A stretch of 49,120 nucleotides of DNA from Aureimonas sp. AU12 (GCF_001463705.1 NZ_BBWH01000008.1:1-49120); one strand, 5' to 3'. Positions 38,390 through 47,873 are shown, numbered from the stretch's first letter. The notes: generated by a model from the letters alone, not told the origin. A program made the numbers and translations.

Positions 38390-38446
38390 TCGGGAAAACG
38401 GCGCAAACCCTTATATGCCAGTGCTTCGCAAGTGCGCAGGGTGCCT

Positions 38447-39082
38447 TCAGCCGCCCCTTTCCTGCATCTCCCGCATTAGGTCGTCGTCGATCTGCTGCGC
38501 CCGCAGCAGGGCCGGCCGCGCGGCCAGCCGGTCGTGATAGGCGACGAAGGCCGGGCGGCGCTCGATCGAGCCGAAGCGCAGGCCGAACCCGATGGCCGCG
38601 CCGACATAGACGTCGGCGGCGGTGAACCGGTCTCCGGCGATGTAGGGATGGCGCGAGACGGCGTAGTCGAGGGTCGCCATCGTCTGCTCATAGGAGCCGT
38701 AGCCGACCATGCGGCTCTGGTCTTCCGCCACCGACACGCCGATGGCGCGGTTGGTGATCGCTGCTTCCAGCGGGCCCGCCCCGAAGAACAGCCATCGATA
38801 GTAGTCGGCGCGATCGCGCCCGCGCTCGGGCGCCAGCCCCGCCTCCGGGAACGCATCGGCGAGATAGCAGCAGATCGCCGCCGCCTCGGTCACGACGGCG
38901 TCGCCGTGCCGGATCGCCGGCACCTTCCCCATCGGATTGATCGCCCGGTAGTCCCCCGCCTTCATCGTGGTGCCGTATTCCAGCAACTCGGTCCGGTAGG
39001 GCGCGCCCACCTCCTCCAGCATCCACCGCACGATGCGACCGCGCGACATGGGGTTGGTATAGAAAACCAGATCTTCGCTCAT
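38447..39082 (-). CDS. Glutathione S-transferase
   Basis: The 211-residue protein has an N-terminal thioredoxin-like domain: FYTNPMSRGRIVRWMLEEVG with a Ser in the active-site position, NPMGKVPAIRHGDAVVTEAAAI with the cis-Pro and the glutathione-contact (T/S)E pair. The C-terminal helical domain contains YIAGDRFTAADVYVGAAIGFG, the N-capping box motif. The substrate is unknown. GGGAGGAA lies about 8 nt upstream of the ATG. Unrelated in subclass to the Xi-class enzyme earlier in the window. Confidence 0.9.
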   Translation of the reverse strand: MSEDLVFYTNPMSRGRIVRWMLEEVGAPYRTELLEYGTTMKAGDYRAINPMGKVPAIRHGDAVVTEAAAICCYLADAFPEAGLAPERGRDRADYYRWLFFGAGPLEAAITNRAIGVSVAEDQSRMVGYGSYEQTMATLDYAVSRHPYIAGDRFTAADVYVGAAIGFGLRFGSIERRPAFVAYHDRLAARPALLRAQQIDDDLMREMQERGG

Positions 39083-39160
39083 GCCCGTTTCCTCCCGTTC
39101 GTCCGGGCAGGATCGCGGGGTCGAGGCGCGAGAACAAGGGCAACGCGCGGGCCGAACGGG

Positions 39161-39193
39161 AAAAAGGGCCGCGCCCGATGCGGCACGGCCCTT
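39161..39193 (-). terminator. Terminator of the 83-residue secreted protein gene
   Basis: On the - strand a 10-bp stem (39191-39182 / 39175-39166, one G-U pair) with a 6-nt loop is followed by five T. It lies about 30 nt past the stop of the small secreted gene and before the GST gene on the same strand. Confidence 0.85.
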
Positions 39194-39220
39194 GGATCGG
39201 TACGGCGGGCGTTCAGAAGT

Positions 39221-39472
39221 TCAGAAGTTCGGCAGGCCGTGCGTGCGGGCGTCGTTCGTGGCGGGGTCGTAGATCACCCCATCGGAGGCGGCCAGCACGG
39301 CCGACAGGCCGGGCGACTTGTTCTCCTTCTCGCTCATCACGCGGCTGGTCTGTGCGGGATGAACGGGATGACGAACGGCGACGTCGTACCGGGTCGCGGT
39401 CGCCGCGAACGCCCCGGTCGAGAGCGCACCAAGGATGAAGAGGGTTGCGGCAGCGGTGAAGGAACGGGTCAT
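39221..39472 (-). CDS. Small exported protein of unknown function
   Basis: The 83-residue precursor has a signal peptide (MTRSFTAAATLFILGALSTGAFA, cut near AFA-AT at 23) and a short mature chain that begins TATRYDVAVRHPVHPAQTSR and ends DPATNDARTHGLPNF. There are no cysteines and no family I can name. The start at 39472 is decided by the ribosome site: GAGGAG lies 8 nt before this ATG but only 2 nt before the in-frame ATG at 39478. It has its own terminator and a pair of 12-bp direct repeats about 75-105 nt upstream. Confidence 0.75.
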   Translation of the reverse strand: MTRSFTAAATLFILGALSTGAFAATATRYDVAVRHPVHPAQTSRVMSEKENKSPGLSAVLAASDGVIYDPATNDARTHGLPNF

Positions 39473-39545
39473 GTCCATAACTCCTCGGTCGGCGCGGCTC
39501 CAAGCTCGTCGCGATCGATCGGCGGAATTGCCGACGCGTCCGTCT

Positions 39546-39575
39546 TGCTGCGCCCGACGGGAATGCTGCGCCCGA
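39546..39575. repeat. 12-bp direct repeats upstream of a small secreted gene
   Basis: TGCTGCGCCCGA occurs identically at 39546-39557 and 39564-39575, 18 nt start to start. The pair lies in the 224-nt gap between fhs and the small secreted protein, upstream of the latter. It may be an operator or a chance duplication. Confidence 0.45.
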
Positions 39576-39696
39576 TCTCGCGTCTTCGACAGTTAAAAGC
39601 CTGTCATGACGCGGTTTTAATCCAGGACCCGGGCCCGGTGCCGTTCCCCCTGCCAAACCGTTGCGAAGGTTGCGATCGCGATGCGCTGACGTGCGG

Positions 39697-41376
39697 CTAG
39701 AACAGGCCCTCGACCAGCCCCTCCTCGTTCAGGCGGATCGCCTCGGCCGCGGGGTGACGCGGCAGGCCGGGCATGGTGAGGATGTCGCCGCAGATCGCCA
39801 CGACATAGCCCGCCCCCGCCGCCAGCCGCACCTGCCGCACGTGCACGACATGGTCGCTCGGCGCCCCCAGGCGGCCGGGGTCGGTGGAGAAGGAATATTG
39901 CGTCTTGGCCATGCAGACCGGCAGCGCGCCGTAGCCGTCGCGCTCGAAGCTCTCGAGTTCGCGCAGCACCGCCGGCTCGGCGGTGACGGCGGCGCCGTGA
40001 TAGATGTCCTTCACCACCGTCTCGATCTTGCCGAGAAGGCTCATCGCGTCGGGATAGATCGGCCTGAACCGCGCCGTGCCGCCGTCGGCGAGCGCCGCGA
40101 CCCGGTGGGCGAGGTCGAGAATGCCCGCCGACCCCTGCGCCCAATGCCGGCAGAGCACCGCCTCGACACCGGCGGCCTCGGCCGCCAAGCGCACGGCGTC
40201 GATCTCGTCGTCCGTATCGGTGCCGAAATGGTTGATCGCGACGATCACCGGCACGCCGAAGCTCTGGCAATTGCCGATATGGCGCTGGAGGTTGACCGCG
40301 CCGCGCCGCACGGCCGCGACGTCCTCGCGCCCGAGATCGGCCTTGGCGACGCCGCCGTTCATCTTCAGCGCGCGCACCGTCGCGACGATCACGGTGGCAT
40401 CCGGCGTCAGGCCCGCCTGCCGGCACTTGATGTCGAAGAACTTCTCGGCGCCGAGATCGGCCCCGAAGCCGGCCTCGGTCACGACGTAGTCGGCCAGCCG
40501 CAGCGCCGCGCGCGTCGCCACCACCGAGTTGCAGCCATGGGCGATGTTGGCGAAGGGCCCGCCATGAACGAAGGCCGGATTGTTCTCCAGCGTCTGCACG
40601 AGGTTGGGCAGCATCGCGTCTTTCAGGAGCACCGCCATCGCGCCGTCGGCCTTCAGATCGCGCGCATAGACGCGGCTCTTGTCGGGCCGGTAGCCGACGA
40701 CGATGCGCCCGAGGCGGGCCTCCAGGTCTTCCAGATCGGCCGCGAGGCAGACGATCGCCATGATCTCGGAGGCGACCGTGATGTCGAAGCCGCTCTCGCG
40801 CGGCAGGCCGTTGGCAGGGCCACCGAGCGACTGGACGATGTCGCGCAGCGCCCGGTCGTTCATGTCGACCACGCGGCGCCAGACGATGCGGCGGGGGTCG
40901 AGCCCCAGCGCGTTGCCCCAGTGCATGTGGTTGTCGATCATCGCGGCGAGGAGATTGTGCGCCGTGGTGATGGCGTGGAAGTCGCCGGTGAAGTGGAGGT
41001 TGATGTCCTCCATCGGAACGACCTGCGCCCGTCCGCCGCCGGCAGCTCCCCCCTTCTGGCCGAAGCAGGGGCCGAGCGAGGGCTCTCGCAGGCAGATCGC
41101 CGCCCGCCTGCCGATGGCGTTCAACCCATCTCCGAGGCCCACCGTCGTCGTGGTCTTGCCCTCGCCCGCCGGTGTCGGATTGATCGCGGTGACGAGGATG
41201 AGCTTGCCCACGGGCCGCCCCTCCAGCGCGCGCAGGAACTCCGCGTCGATCTTGGCCTTGTCGCGGCCATAGGGGATCACCGCCTCGGCGGGAATGGCGA
41301 GCCGCGCGGCGATGTCGGCGATCGGCAGCTTGCGGGCGCGGCGCGCGATCGCGATGTCGGAGGTCGGCTCGCTCAT
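39697..41376 (-). CDS. fhs: Formate-tetrahydrofolate ligase
   Basis: Fhs joins formate to tetrahydrofolate with ATP, giving 10-formyl-THF for one-carbon metabolism. The 559-residue protein is of standard length. [11 protein letters not shown] at about 68-78 is the P-loop; [19 protein letters not shown] and [20 protein letters not shown] follow in family order, then [14 protein letters not shown] and [16 protein letters not shown] segments. Single gene; the downstream gap has no strong terminator. No other one-carbon genes lie nearby. Confidence 0.97.
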   Translation of the reverse strand: MSEPTSDIAIARRARKLPIADIAARLAIPAEAVIPYGRDKAKIDAEFLRALEGRPVGKLILVTAINPTPAGEGKTTTTVGLGDGLNAIGRRAAICLREPSLGPCFGQKGGAAGGGRAQVVPMEDINLHFTGDFHAITTAHNLLAAMIDNHMHWGNALGLDPRRIVWRRVVDMNDRALRDIVQSLGGPANGLPRESGFDITVASEIMAIVCLAADLEDLEARLGRIVVGYRPDKSRVYARDLKADGAMAVLLKDAMLPNLVQTLENNPAFVHGGPFANIAHGCNSVVATRAALRLADYVVTEAGFGADLGAEKFFDIKCRQAGLTPDATVIVATVRALKMNGGVAKADLGREDVAAVRRGAVNLQRHIGNCQSFGVPVIVAINHFGTDTDDEIDAVRLAAEAAGVEAVLCRHWAQGSAGILDLAHRVAALADGGTARFRPIYPDAMSLLGKIETVVKDIYHGAAVTAEPAVLRELESFERDGYGALPVCMAKTQYSFSTDPGRLGAPSDHVVHVRQVRLAAGAGYVVAICGDILTMPGLPRHPAAEAIRLNEEGLVEGLF

Positions 41377-41488
41377 GTCTCGGGGTCCCTCGTCCGGTTC
41401 GGTTCGCCGGGATCAGGGAGGTGCCCCATCCCGGCGCCGAAGGAAACACCCCGGCGCCGCATATTCACAGCCGGCCTCGCGGCGAAGG

Positions 41489-42718
41489 TCAGTCGAACAG
41501 CGCCAGATCGATCGAGTCGGCCATCGCGCGGTAGCCGGCATCGTTGGGATGGAGGTGGTCGCCCTCGTCGAACTCGGCCTTCATCCGCGCGGGGTTGGCG
41601 GGATCGCGCAGCACCGCGTCGAAGTCGATCACCGCGTCGTAGGCGCCACCCGTCCGGATCCAGACATTGACCGCCTGCCGCTTGGTCTCGCCCTCCGGCG
41701 TGAAGTAGCCAGGGAAGATCGTGCCCTCGAAGGGTGTCAGCGTCGCGCCGTAGACCTTGATTCCCTTCGCCTTGGCACGGGCGATGATCTGCCGGTGCCC
41801 GGCGATGATCTGGTCGGCGCTGACGGCCTGCTCGGTGAGGCCCGCCGAGGTCGGATGGCCGATATCGTTGATCCCCTCCATCACCACCAGCCAGCGAAGG
41901 CCGGGCTGGGCCAGCGCGTCGCGGTCGAGCCGGGCGAGCGCGCTCGGACCGAACATCTCTTCCGGACGGTCATGCAGCACGCGGTTGCCGCTGATGCCGG
42001 CGTTGACGATGCCGACGTCGCGCCCCGCGCCCCGCTGCGACAGGCGCTCGGCGAGGCGATCGGGCCAGCGGCGGTTGGCATCCACCGTCGAATGGTAGCC
42101 GTCGGTGATGGAATCGCCGAAGGTGACGAGCGTCGGCGCGGCGCGACCCGGCGAGGAGACCTCGACGCCGCTGAGGTAGAAGCGCTGCAGCGCGGTCTTC
42201 GGCGTTGTGAACTCGGCGTCCGAGACGTGGTTGCCCTCCACCATGTAGGCGGTCTGCACGGCGTCGAGGTGGATCACCGACGGTCCGGTCCAGCGCGCCA
42301 CGTGCATCGTCACCGCCAGGGTCGCGAGCGGCTCCACGGCGAGATCGACCGGGTCGGACAGCATCGGGGCGCCCGGCGGCACGCTGACGGTGCTCTGGCC
42401 CGCAAAGGTCAGCGGCAACGCCGAGCCGGCGTCGATCGAGCCGGCGGCATTGCCCGGCCGCGCCAGACTGGCGGCGCCGATCACCAGCGGCGCGCGGCCG
42501 GTCTCGTTCGAGAAGCGGATGCGGACCTGCGACCCGCCGGCCGAAAGGCGCACGAATTGGCGCACCGTCGTGTTGCTAAGCTCCGGCCCGACATCGAAGA
42601 CTGGACTGGCGCCCCAGGACGCCGTCCAGCTCGGCGCGGCCTGCTGCGCCCACGATCCCTGCGGCGCCATGAGCGCGGCGACGACGACAAGGCCCCTGAG
42701 CCCGATGCGACTGATCAT
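41489..42718 (-). CDS. Exported SGNH (GDSL-type) hydrolase
   Basis: The 409-residue precursor starts at ATG 42718 (GGGAGG 8 nt upstream) with a signal peptide ending GSWA-QQ at 24. Residues 30-190 form a beta-rich N-terminal domain; the SGNH hydrolase domain follows: TFGDSITDG with nucleophile Ser203, NAGISGNR (block II/III), MEGINDIGH (Asn block), and GDHLHPNDAGY with the Asp-His pair. Such exported enzymes act on acyl esters of polysaccharides or lipids; the substrate is unknown. A longer frame begins at 42784 but lacks a signal peptide. Confidence 0.9.
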   Translation of the reverse strand: MISRIGLRGLVVVAALMAPQGSWAQQAAPSWTASWGASPVFDVGPELSNTTVRQFVRLSAGGSQVRIRFSNETGRAPLVIGAASLARPGNAAGSIDAGSALPLTFAGQSTVSVPPGAPMLSDPVDLAVEPLATLAVTMHVARWTGPSVIHLDAVQTAYMVEGNHVSDAEFTTPKTALQRFYLSGVEVSSPGRAAPTLVTFGDSITDGYHSTVDANRRWPDRLAERLSQRGAGRDVGIVNAGISGNRVLHDRPEEMFGPSALARLDRDALAQPGLRWLVVMEGINDIGHPTSAGLTEQAVSADQIIAGHRQIIARAKAKGIKVYGATLTPFEGTIFPGYFTPEGETKRQAVNVWIRTGGAYDAVIDFDAVLRDPANPARMKAEFDEGDHLHPNDAGYRAMADSIDLALFD

Positions 42719-42839
42719 CTGCGGTCCCTCCCCGAAACGGCCCGTCCGCTCTTCGGCGGTTCGGGCAGATGGGAGACTAACCACGGCACAACCCGCCCGA
42801 CAATCGGCGATCGTCAGGCGGGCGAAGGATCGATCCCCG

Positions 42840-45800
42840 CTATTCGCCGCTGCCGGCGATCAGGCTGGCATTCCCGCCGGCCGCCGCGGTGTTGGTGGAG
42901 ATCACCTGCTCGCGCACGAAGCGGGCGAGATAGTTCGGCCCACCCGCCTTCGGCCCGGTGCCCGAAAGCCCGGAGCCGCCGAAGGGCTGCGAGCCCACCA
43001 CGGCGCCGATCATGTTGCGGTTGACGTAGACGTTGCCGACCGTCAGCCGCTCCTTCACGAAGTCGATGGTCTCGTCGATGCGCGAGTGGACGCCGAGCGT
43101 CAGGCCGAAGCCGGTGGCCTCGATGGCGTCGCAGACCTTGCCGAGTTCGCCCGCCTTCCAGCGCACGACATGCAGCACGGGACCAAAGATCTCGCGCGTC
43201 ATCGCCTCGGCGCGGTCGAGTTCGACGATGGCCGGCGCGAACCAGTGGCCATCCTTCGGCAGGTCCGGCCCGGTATCGCCGACGAAACGGACCTTCTGCG
43301 TGCGCTTCATGTCCGCCAGATGCCCATCCAGCATCGCCAGCTGCGCGGCGTCGATCACCGGGCCGACATCGGTCTCGAGGTCGGCGGGGTCGCCGACATG
43401 CAGCTCGCGCGCCGAGCCCTCGATCATCTTCAGCATCCGGTCGGCGACGTCGGCCTGCACGAAGAGCAGCCGCAGCGCCGAGCAGCGCTGACCGGCCGAG
43501 CGGAAGGCCGAGCGCACGACGTCGTCGGCCACCTGCTCGGGCAGCGCGGTGGCATCGACGATCATCGCATTGAGACCGCCGGTCTCGGCGATGAGCGGCG
43601 CGATCGGGGCGTTGCGAGCGGCGAGCGCGCGGTTGATGGCGAAGGCGGTGTCGGTGGAGCCGGTGAAGGCGACGAGCGCGGTGGCGGGATCGGCCACCAG
43701 CGCCGCGCCGCATTCGCCGCCGCCGGGCGCGAAATGAAGGATGTCGGCGGCAAATCCCGCCTCGTGCAGGAGATCCACCGCCAGCTTGGCAACGAGCGGC
43801 GTCTGCTCGGCGGGCTTGGCGATCACGACGTTGCCGCCGGCCAGCGCCGCCGCGACCTGGCCGAGGAAGATCGCCAGCGGGAAGTTCCAGGGCGAGATGC
43901 AGACCGCGACGCCGCGCGAGCGATAGACGAGGCGGTTCTCCTCCCCTGTCGGCCCCGGCAGCGGTACGGGGTGAATGAGCGTCCGCTCGGCCTCCGCCGC
44001 GTAGAAGCGGCAGAAGTCCACGGCCTCGCGCAGCTCCGCGATGCCGTCGTCGAGCGTCTTGCCGGCTTCGCGGGTGAGAAGCGCCAGAATTGGTCCCTGC
44101 CGCTCCTCCATCAGGTCGGCGGCCCGGCGAAGCTGCGCTGCGCGGGTCGCGGCGGGCACGGCTTCGGCCTTGCGCGTGCCGGCCTTGGCGCGCTCCACCA
44201 GCGCGCTTGCGCCCGCCGCAGTGAGGAAGCGGCTGTGGCCCACCACCGCGCCGTCCACCGGCGAGCGGATCTCGGCCGGCGCTGCGGCGTCGAGGCCGCC
44301 CGCCGGATCGGCCGTCAGGCCGCCGAGCTTGGCCCCGTCGCGGCCGCGCAGCAGCGAAGCCAGCGCGCGGCGATCGCCGAACTCGGTGCCCTTGGAGTTC
44401 ACCCGCGCCCCGAAGAGCGCGGCCGGCGCGGCGACGCCGACATGGGTCGTGCGACCGCCCTTCAGGAGATCGCGCGGATGCACGAGAAGTTCGTCCACCG
44501 GCACCTTGGCATCGCCGACCTTGGCGACGAAGGAGGAGTTGGCGCCGTTCTCGAGAAGCCGCCGCACGAGATAGGCGAGAAGGTCGCTGTAGCCGCCGAC
44601 CGGTGCATAGATGCGGCAGGCCACCGCGCCCTTCGTATCGTCGCGCAACGCCTCGTAGAGCGACTCGCCCATGCCGTGAAGGCGCTGGAACTCGAAGCCG
44701 CCGGGATTGTCGCCGGCCATCTCGAGGATGGTCGCGACCGTCAGCGCGTTGTGCGTGGCGAACTGGGGATAGAGGCGCTCGCGGCGGCGCAGAAGCTCGT
44801 TGGCGGCATCGAGATAGGAGAGGTCTGTGGCCGGCTTCACGGTGTGAACGGGAAAGCCCGCGAGGCCCTTTTCCTGCGCCTGCTTGATCTCGGTGTCCCA
44901 GTAGGCGCCCTTCACGAGGCGCACCATCATGCGGATGCCCGCCTCTTGCGCGAGCGCGTCGAGATGGCGGATCACCGGCACCACACGCTTGCCATAGGCC
45001 TGGATCGCCAGACCGAAGCCGGTCCAGCCGCGAAAATCCTGCGACCGCACCACCGCGTCGATCACATCGAGCGACAGTTCAAGCCGCTCGGCCTCCTCGG
45101 CGTCGATCGTGAAGTTCAGGTCGTAGGCGCGGGCCTTCTGCGCGAGGTCGGCCACGAGCGGCACGAGTTCGCGCAGCACCGTCTCGCGGTGCGTCGGATG
45201 ATAACGCGGATGCAGCGCCGAGAGCTTGACCGAGATGCCGGGCCGGTCGGGCAGCGCCTTGTTGCCGGCCTTGCGGCCGATCGCCTCGATGGCGTCGGCG
45301 TAGGACTTGAAGTAGCGCGCGGCGTCGTCCTTGGTGCGGGCGCCTTCGCCCAGCATGTCGTAGGAGTGGCGATAGCCCTTCTTCTCGAGGCCCCGCGCCC
45401 GCTCCAGCGCGTCCTCGATCGTCTCGCCGAGCACGAACTGGCGGCCGAGAAAGCGCATCGCCTGGCGGGTCGCCGTTCGCACGGCCGGCGCGCCGAGGCG
45501 CTTGACCAGCGACGACACGACGCCGGAGGGCTTTTCGCCGGGCTGGATGATGCGCGCCGACAGGCCGAGCGCCCAAGCCGAGGCCGCCATCAGCTTCTGG
45601 TCGACGATCGGCTCGCGGTTGGCCCAGTCGCCGGCGCCGATCTTGTCCTCGATCAGCCGGTCCTGCGTCTCGGTGTCGGGCACACGCAGCAGCGCCTCGG
45701 CCAGCACCATCAGCGCCAGGCCCTCACGCGTCGAGAGGCCGAACTCGCGCATGAAGTCTTCCACCGCGCCGACGCCGCCCGAGCGTGAGCGGATCGTCTC

Positions 45801-45929
45801 GACATAGGACCGCGCCCGGCGCTTCACCTTCGCGTCGTCGGGGCCGAAACTCGCCTCCCGCTCGAGAAGCTCGGCGACGGCCTGTGCGTCGCTCGGGGCA
45901 TAGGGCGCGGAAAACGGCGAAACGGACAT
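42840..45929 (-). CDS. putA: Bifunctional proline dehydrogenase / P5C dehydrogenase
   Basis: PutA oxidises proline to glutamate in two steps on one chain. The 1029-residue protein has an N-terminal helical part, the FAD barrel (RYHPTHRETVLRELVPL, MVRLVKGAYWDTEIKQAQEKG, FATHNALTVATI), and the aldehyde dehydrogenase domain (ISPWNFPLAIFLGQVAAALA, AFTGSTDTA, FRSAGQRCSALRLL with the catalytic Cys, EIFGPVLHV). The ribbon-helix-helix DNA-binding domain of E. coli PutA is absent, so it should not repress its own gene. The regulator is probably the divergent Lrp-type gene. Start ATG 45929 with GAAGGAT upstream. Confidence 0.96.
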   Translation of the reverse strand: MSVSPFSAPYAPSDAQAVAELLEREASFGPDDAKVKRRARSYVETIRSRSGGVGAVEDFMREFGLSTREGLALMVLAEALLRVPDTETQDRLIEDKIGAGDWANREPIVDQKLMAASAWALGLSARIIQPGEKPSGVVSSLVKRLGAPAVRTATRQAMRFLGRQFVLGETIEDALERARGLEKKGYRHSYDMLGEGARTKDDAARYFKSYADAIEAIGRKAGNKALPDRPGISVKLSALHPRYHPTHRETVLRELVPLVADLAQKARAYDLNFTIDAEEAERLELSLDVIDAVVRSQDFRGWTGFGLAIQAYGKRVVPVIRHLDALAQEAGIRMMVRLVKGAYWDTEIKQAQEKGLAGFPVHTVKPATDLSYLDAANELLRRRERLYPQFATHNALTVATILEMAGDNPGGFEFQRLHGMGESLYEALRDDTKGAVACRIYAPVGGYSDLLAYLVRRLLENGANSSFVAKVGDAKVPVDELLVHPRDLLKGGRTTHVGVAAPAALFGARVNSKGTEFGDRRALASLLRGRDGAKLGGLTADPAGGLDAAAPAEIRSPVDGAVVGHSRFLTAAGASALVERAKAGTRKAEAVPAATRAAQLRRAADLMEERQGPILALLTREAGKTLDDGIAELREAVDFCRFYAAEAERTLIHPVPLPGPTGEENRLVYRSRGVAVCISPWNFPLAIFLGQVAAALAGGNVVIAKPAEQTPLVAKLAVDLLHEAGFAADILHFAPGGGECGAALVADPATALVAFTGSTDTAFAINRALAARNAPIAPLIAETGGLNAMIVDATALPEQVADDVVRSAFRSAGQRCSALRLLFVQADVADRMLKMIEGSARELHVGDPADLETDVGPVIDAAQLAMLDGHLADMKRTQKVRFVGDTGPDLPKDGHWFAPAIVELDRAEAMTREIFGPVLHVVRWKAGELGKVCDAIEATGFGLTLGVHSRIDETIDFVKERLTVGNVYVNRNMIGAVVGSQPFGGSGLSGTGPKAGGPNYLARFVREQVISTNTAAAGGNASLIAGSGE

Positions 45930-46050
45930 CGGCGAACGATCCTTCAAGGGGCGAACGGGGTAGGCGATGCATAGCAGCCCTCGCCGGTGCGGATCCCATC
46001 GTTTAAGCGGGTGGGAACGACGCTTTCCGCCATCCAGCCGAGATCCGCCG

Positions 46051-46518
46051 ATGGAAACCACCACGCTCGACGCCAAAGACCGCAAGATCCTCCAGGCCCT
46101 GCAGACGGAGGCCCGCCTCAGCGTGATAGAACTCGCAGAGCGTGTCCACCTGTCGCCCACGGCCACGGCCGCCCGGGTGAAGCGCCTGTCGCGCGAGGGC
46201 TTCATCCTCGGCTATCACGCGCGTCTGTCGCCAGAGAAGCTCGACCGGGGGCTGATCGTCTTCGTCGAGGTCAAGCTCGACCGCACGAGCGAGGACGTCT
46301 TCACCGCCTTCGCCGCCGCCGCCAAGGCCAATGCCGACATCATGGAGTGCCACATGGTGGCCGGCGGCTTCGACTATCTGGTGAAGGCCCGGGTGAAGGA
46401 CATGAACGCCTATCGCGCCTTCCTCGCCAAGGCGCTGCTCGACCTGCCGGGCATCCGCGAGACCCACACCTACGCGGTGATGGAGGAGATCAAGAACACC
46501 ACCGCCCTGCCCGTCTGA
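46051..46518 (+). CDS. Lrp/AsnC-family regulator, probable putA activator
   Basis: The 155-residue protein begins METTTLDAKDRKILQALQTEA, with the winged-helix DNA-binding region ELAERVHLSPTATAARVKRLSREG at about 29-52, then the RAM ligand-binding domain ending DYLVKARVKDMNAYRAFL. Similar genes divergent from putA, called putR in Agrobacterium and Rhodobacter, activate putA in response to proline. That role here is inferred from position (121 nt between the two starts) and family. GGAACGACGCTTTCC at 46015-46029 is a possible binding-site half pattern but not more than that. Confidence 0.88.
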   Translation: METTTLDAKDRKILQALQTEARLSVIELAERVHLSPTATAARVKRLSREGFILGYHARLSPEKLDRGLIVFVEVKLDRTSEDVFTAFAAAAKANADIMECHMVAGGFDYLVKARVKDMNAYRAFLAKALLDLPGIRETHTYAVMEEIKNTTALPV

Positions 46519-46586
46519 CCGGCCACGGCGCACGGGAGCCGAGGCGGCGCTTGCGAAGGGAATGGGGCTGCCGCATAAGCCCGACC

Positions 46587-47618
46587 ATGACCCCGCAGAT
46601 CCACATCCGGCGCCTCGCCGTCACGCATGGCCGCCGCTCCGAAGCGGCGCTCGACCGGGCCGATCGCGGAGAGGATCATCACGCCGTGCGCATCGCGACG
46701 CAGACCGCGGTGGCGCTCAGCGACATCGACCTCGACCTCTATCCCGGCGAGATCCTCGTGGTGCTCGGCGGCTCGGGCTCGGGCAAGTCCAGCCTTCTCG
46801 CCGCCATCCACGGCACGGTGGCGATCGCGCGCGGCAGCCTTGCGGCCGAGACCGCCTACGGGCCGGTGGAGATGCGGTCGGCGACCAAGCGCCATCGCCA
46901 GCGCTGGGCCGACGAGACGGTGGCGATCGTTCCGCGCCCGATCGAGATGGCGCCGAAGGCGGCGATCGCCGACGTCGTCGCGGCGGCCCTGGCGAGGGCG
47001 GGCACGCCGAAGCGCGACCGGGGGCCGCGAACCGTTCTGGAACTCGCCAATGCGGGCCTGCGCGACTGGGCGGACGTGCGCATCGGCGACCTGCCGCCGG
47101 GGGTGCGCCCGCGGATCCAGCTTCTCGTGGCCTCGATCGGCCCCCAGCCGATCCTGCTGCTCGACGATCCCTTCGACACGCCCGACGCCTGGCGCGATCC
47201 CGCGCTCGTCGACGCGCTGCGGCGGATGCGTGAGCGTACGGGAAAGACCGTGGTGCTGACCAGCCGCGACCCCGCCGAGGCGCTGCGCGTCGGCGACCGG
47301 ATCGCCGTTCTCGACAATGGCCGGCTGGCGCAGGCCGGACCGCCGCGCGAACTGCTGCTGGAGCCCGCGACGCCGCATGTCGCGGCCTATCTCAGCGAGC
47401 TCAGCCCCGTGTCCTTTCTCCAGGCCGAGGACGTGATGGGCCCGATCTCGCCCGACGACGTCGCCGCGTCCTTCGCCGGCCTCGTCCAGGTCGGCACGCC
47501 GCTGGCGCGCGTCCTGCCGGCCCTGGCGCGCGGCGACGTGGTGGTCGCCGACCGGGGACGCCTGCTCGGGCGCATCGGCACCCGCGAACTGCAGGCAGTG
47601 CTCGCGCCGCGCGGTTGA
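46587..47618 (+). CDS. ProV/OpuA-like ABC ATPase with degenerate catalytic motifs
   Basis: The 343-residue protein resembles ATPases of betaine/proline importers, including a CBS-like C-terminal region (VMGPISPDDVAASFAGLV, about 283-340). Walker A is intact (GGSGSGKSS at 61-69). Other motifs are altered: the Q-loop Gln is replaced (IVPRPIEM near 114-121), the signature reads LPPGVRPRI (169-177), Walker B is LLLDDPFD with Asp for the catalytic Glu, and the switch His is Arg (R227). It may bind ATP without turning it over, or act as a sensor. No permease gene lies nearby. Start at ATG 46587, 68 nt behind the Lrp gene. Confidence 0.8.
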   Translation: MTPQIHIRRLAVTHGRRSEAALDRADRGEDHHAVRIATQTAVALSDIDLDLYPGEILVVLGGSGSGKSSLLAAIHGTVAIARGSLAAETAYGPVEMRSATKRHRQRWADETVAIVPRPIEMAPKAAIADVVAAALARAGTPKRDRGPRTVLELANAGLRDWADVRIGDLPPGVRPRIQLLVASIGPQPILLLDDPFDTPDAWRDPALVDALRRMRERTGKTVVLTSRDPAEALRVGDRIAVLDNGRLAQAGPPRELLLEPATPHVAAYLSELSPVSFLQAEDVMGPISPDDVAASFAGLVQVGTPLARVLPALARGDVVVADRGRLLGRIGTRELQAVLAPRG

Positions 47619-47663
47619 GCCGGCAGCTCGGCGGCGGACCGCCATTGGTTCAGGACAACCTGT

Positions 47664-47821
47664 CTTCGCCCCTCCGGGGAGAAGTACCCGGCAGGGCGAA
47701 AAGGGTCATGCTGTATCTGTCGTAAAGGCTCAGCGCGGAACCGGGGCAGTGACGCATCACTCGCCGGCCGGACGCCAAGCCCTCTCATCCCCTGCCGGAC
47801 CTTCTCCCCTATGGGGCGAAG
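47664..47821. repeat. RIME-like intergenic palindromic element, 158 bp
   Basis: The ends at 47664-47696 and 47790-47821 are inverted copies; 27 of about 33 positions match, as three exact 9-bp blocks (CTTCGCCCC, GGGGAGAAG, CCGGCAGGG). Each end is itself a hairpin (CTTCGCCCC with GGGGAGAAG around a 3-nt loop). The 93-nt interior has no gene. This fits rhizobial RIME-type intergenic repeats. It fills the gap between the ProV-like gene and dppF. Confidence 0.75.
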
Positions 47822-47873
47822 GAGGCGAGTTCGACCGAGGCTGCGTTACGCAGGCCCTCGGCGATCGCCGCCC

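Noticed and set aside
41432-41459. Two copies of CGGCGCCG between fhs and the SGNH gene as a terminator
   Set aside because: Each copy is a self-palindrome, common by chance at this GC content, and no T-run follows.
42390-45788. Very long open frame (1132 codons) on + opposite putA
   Set aside because: Arg/His/Gly-rich composition typical of antisense frames in GC-rich DNA; putA on the other strand is unmistakable.
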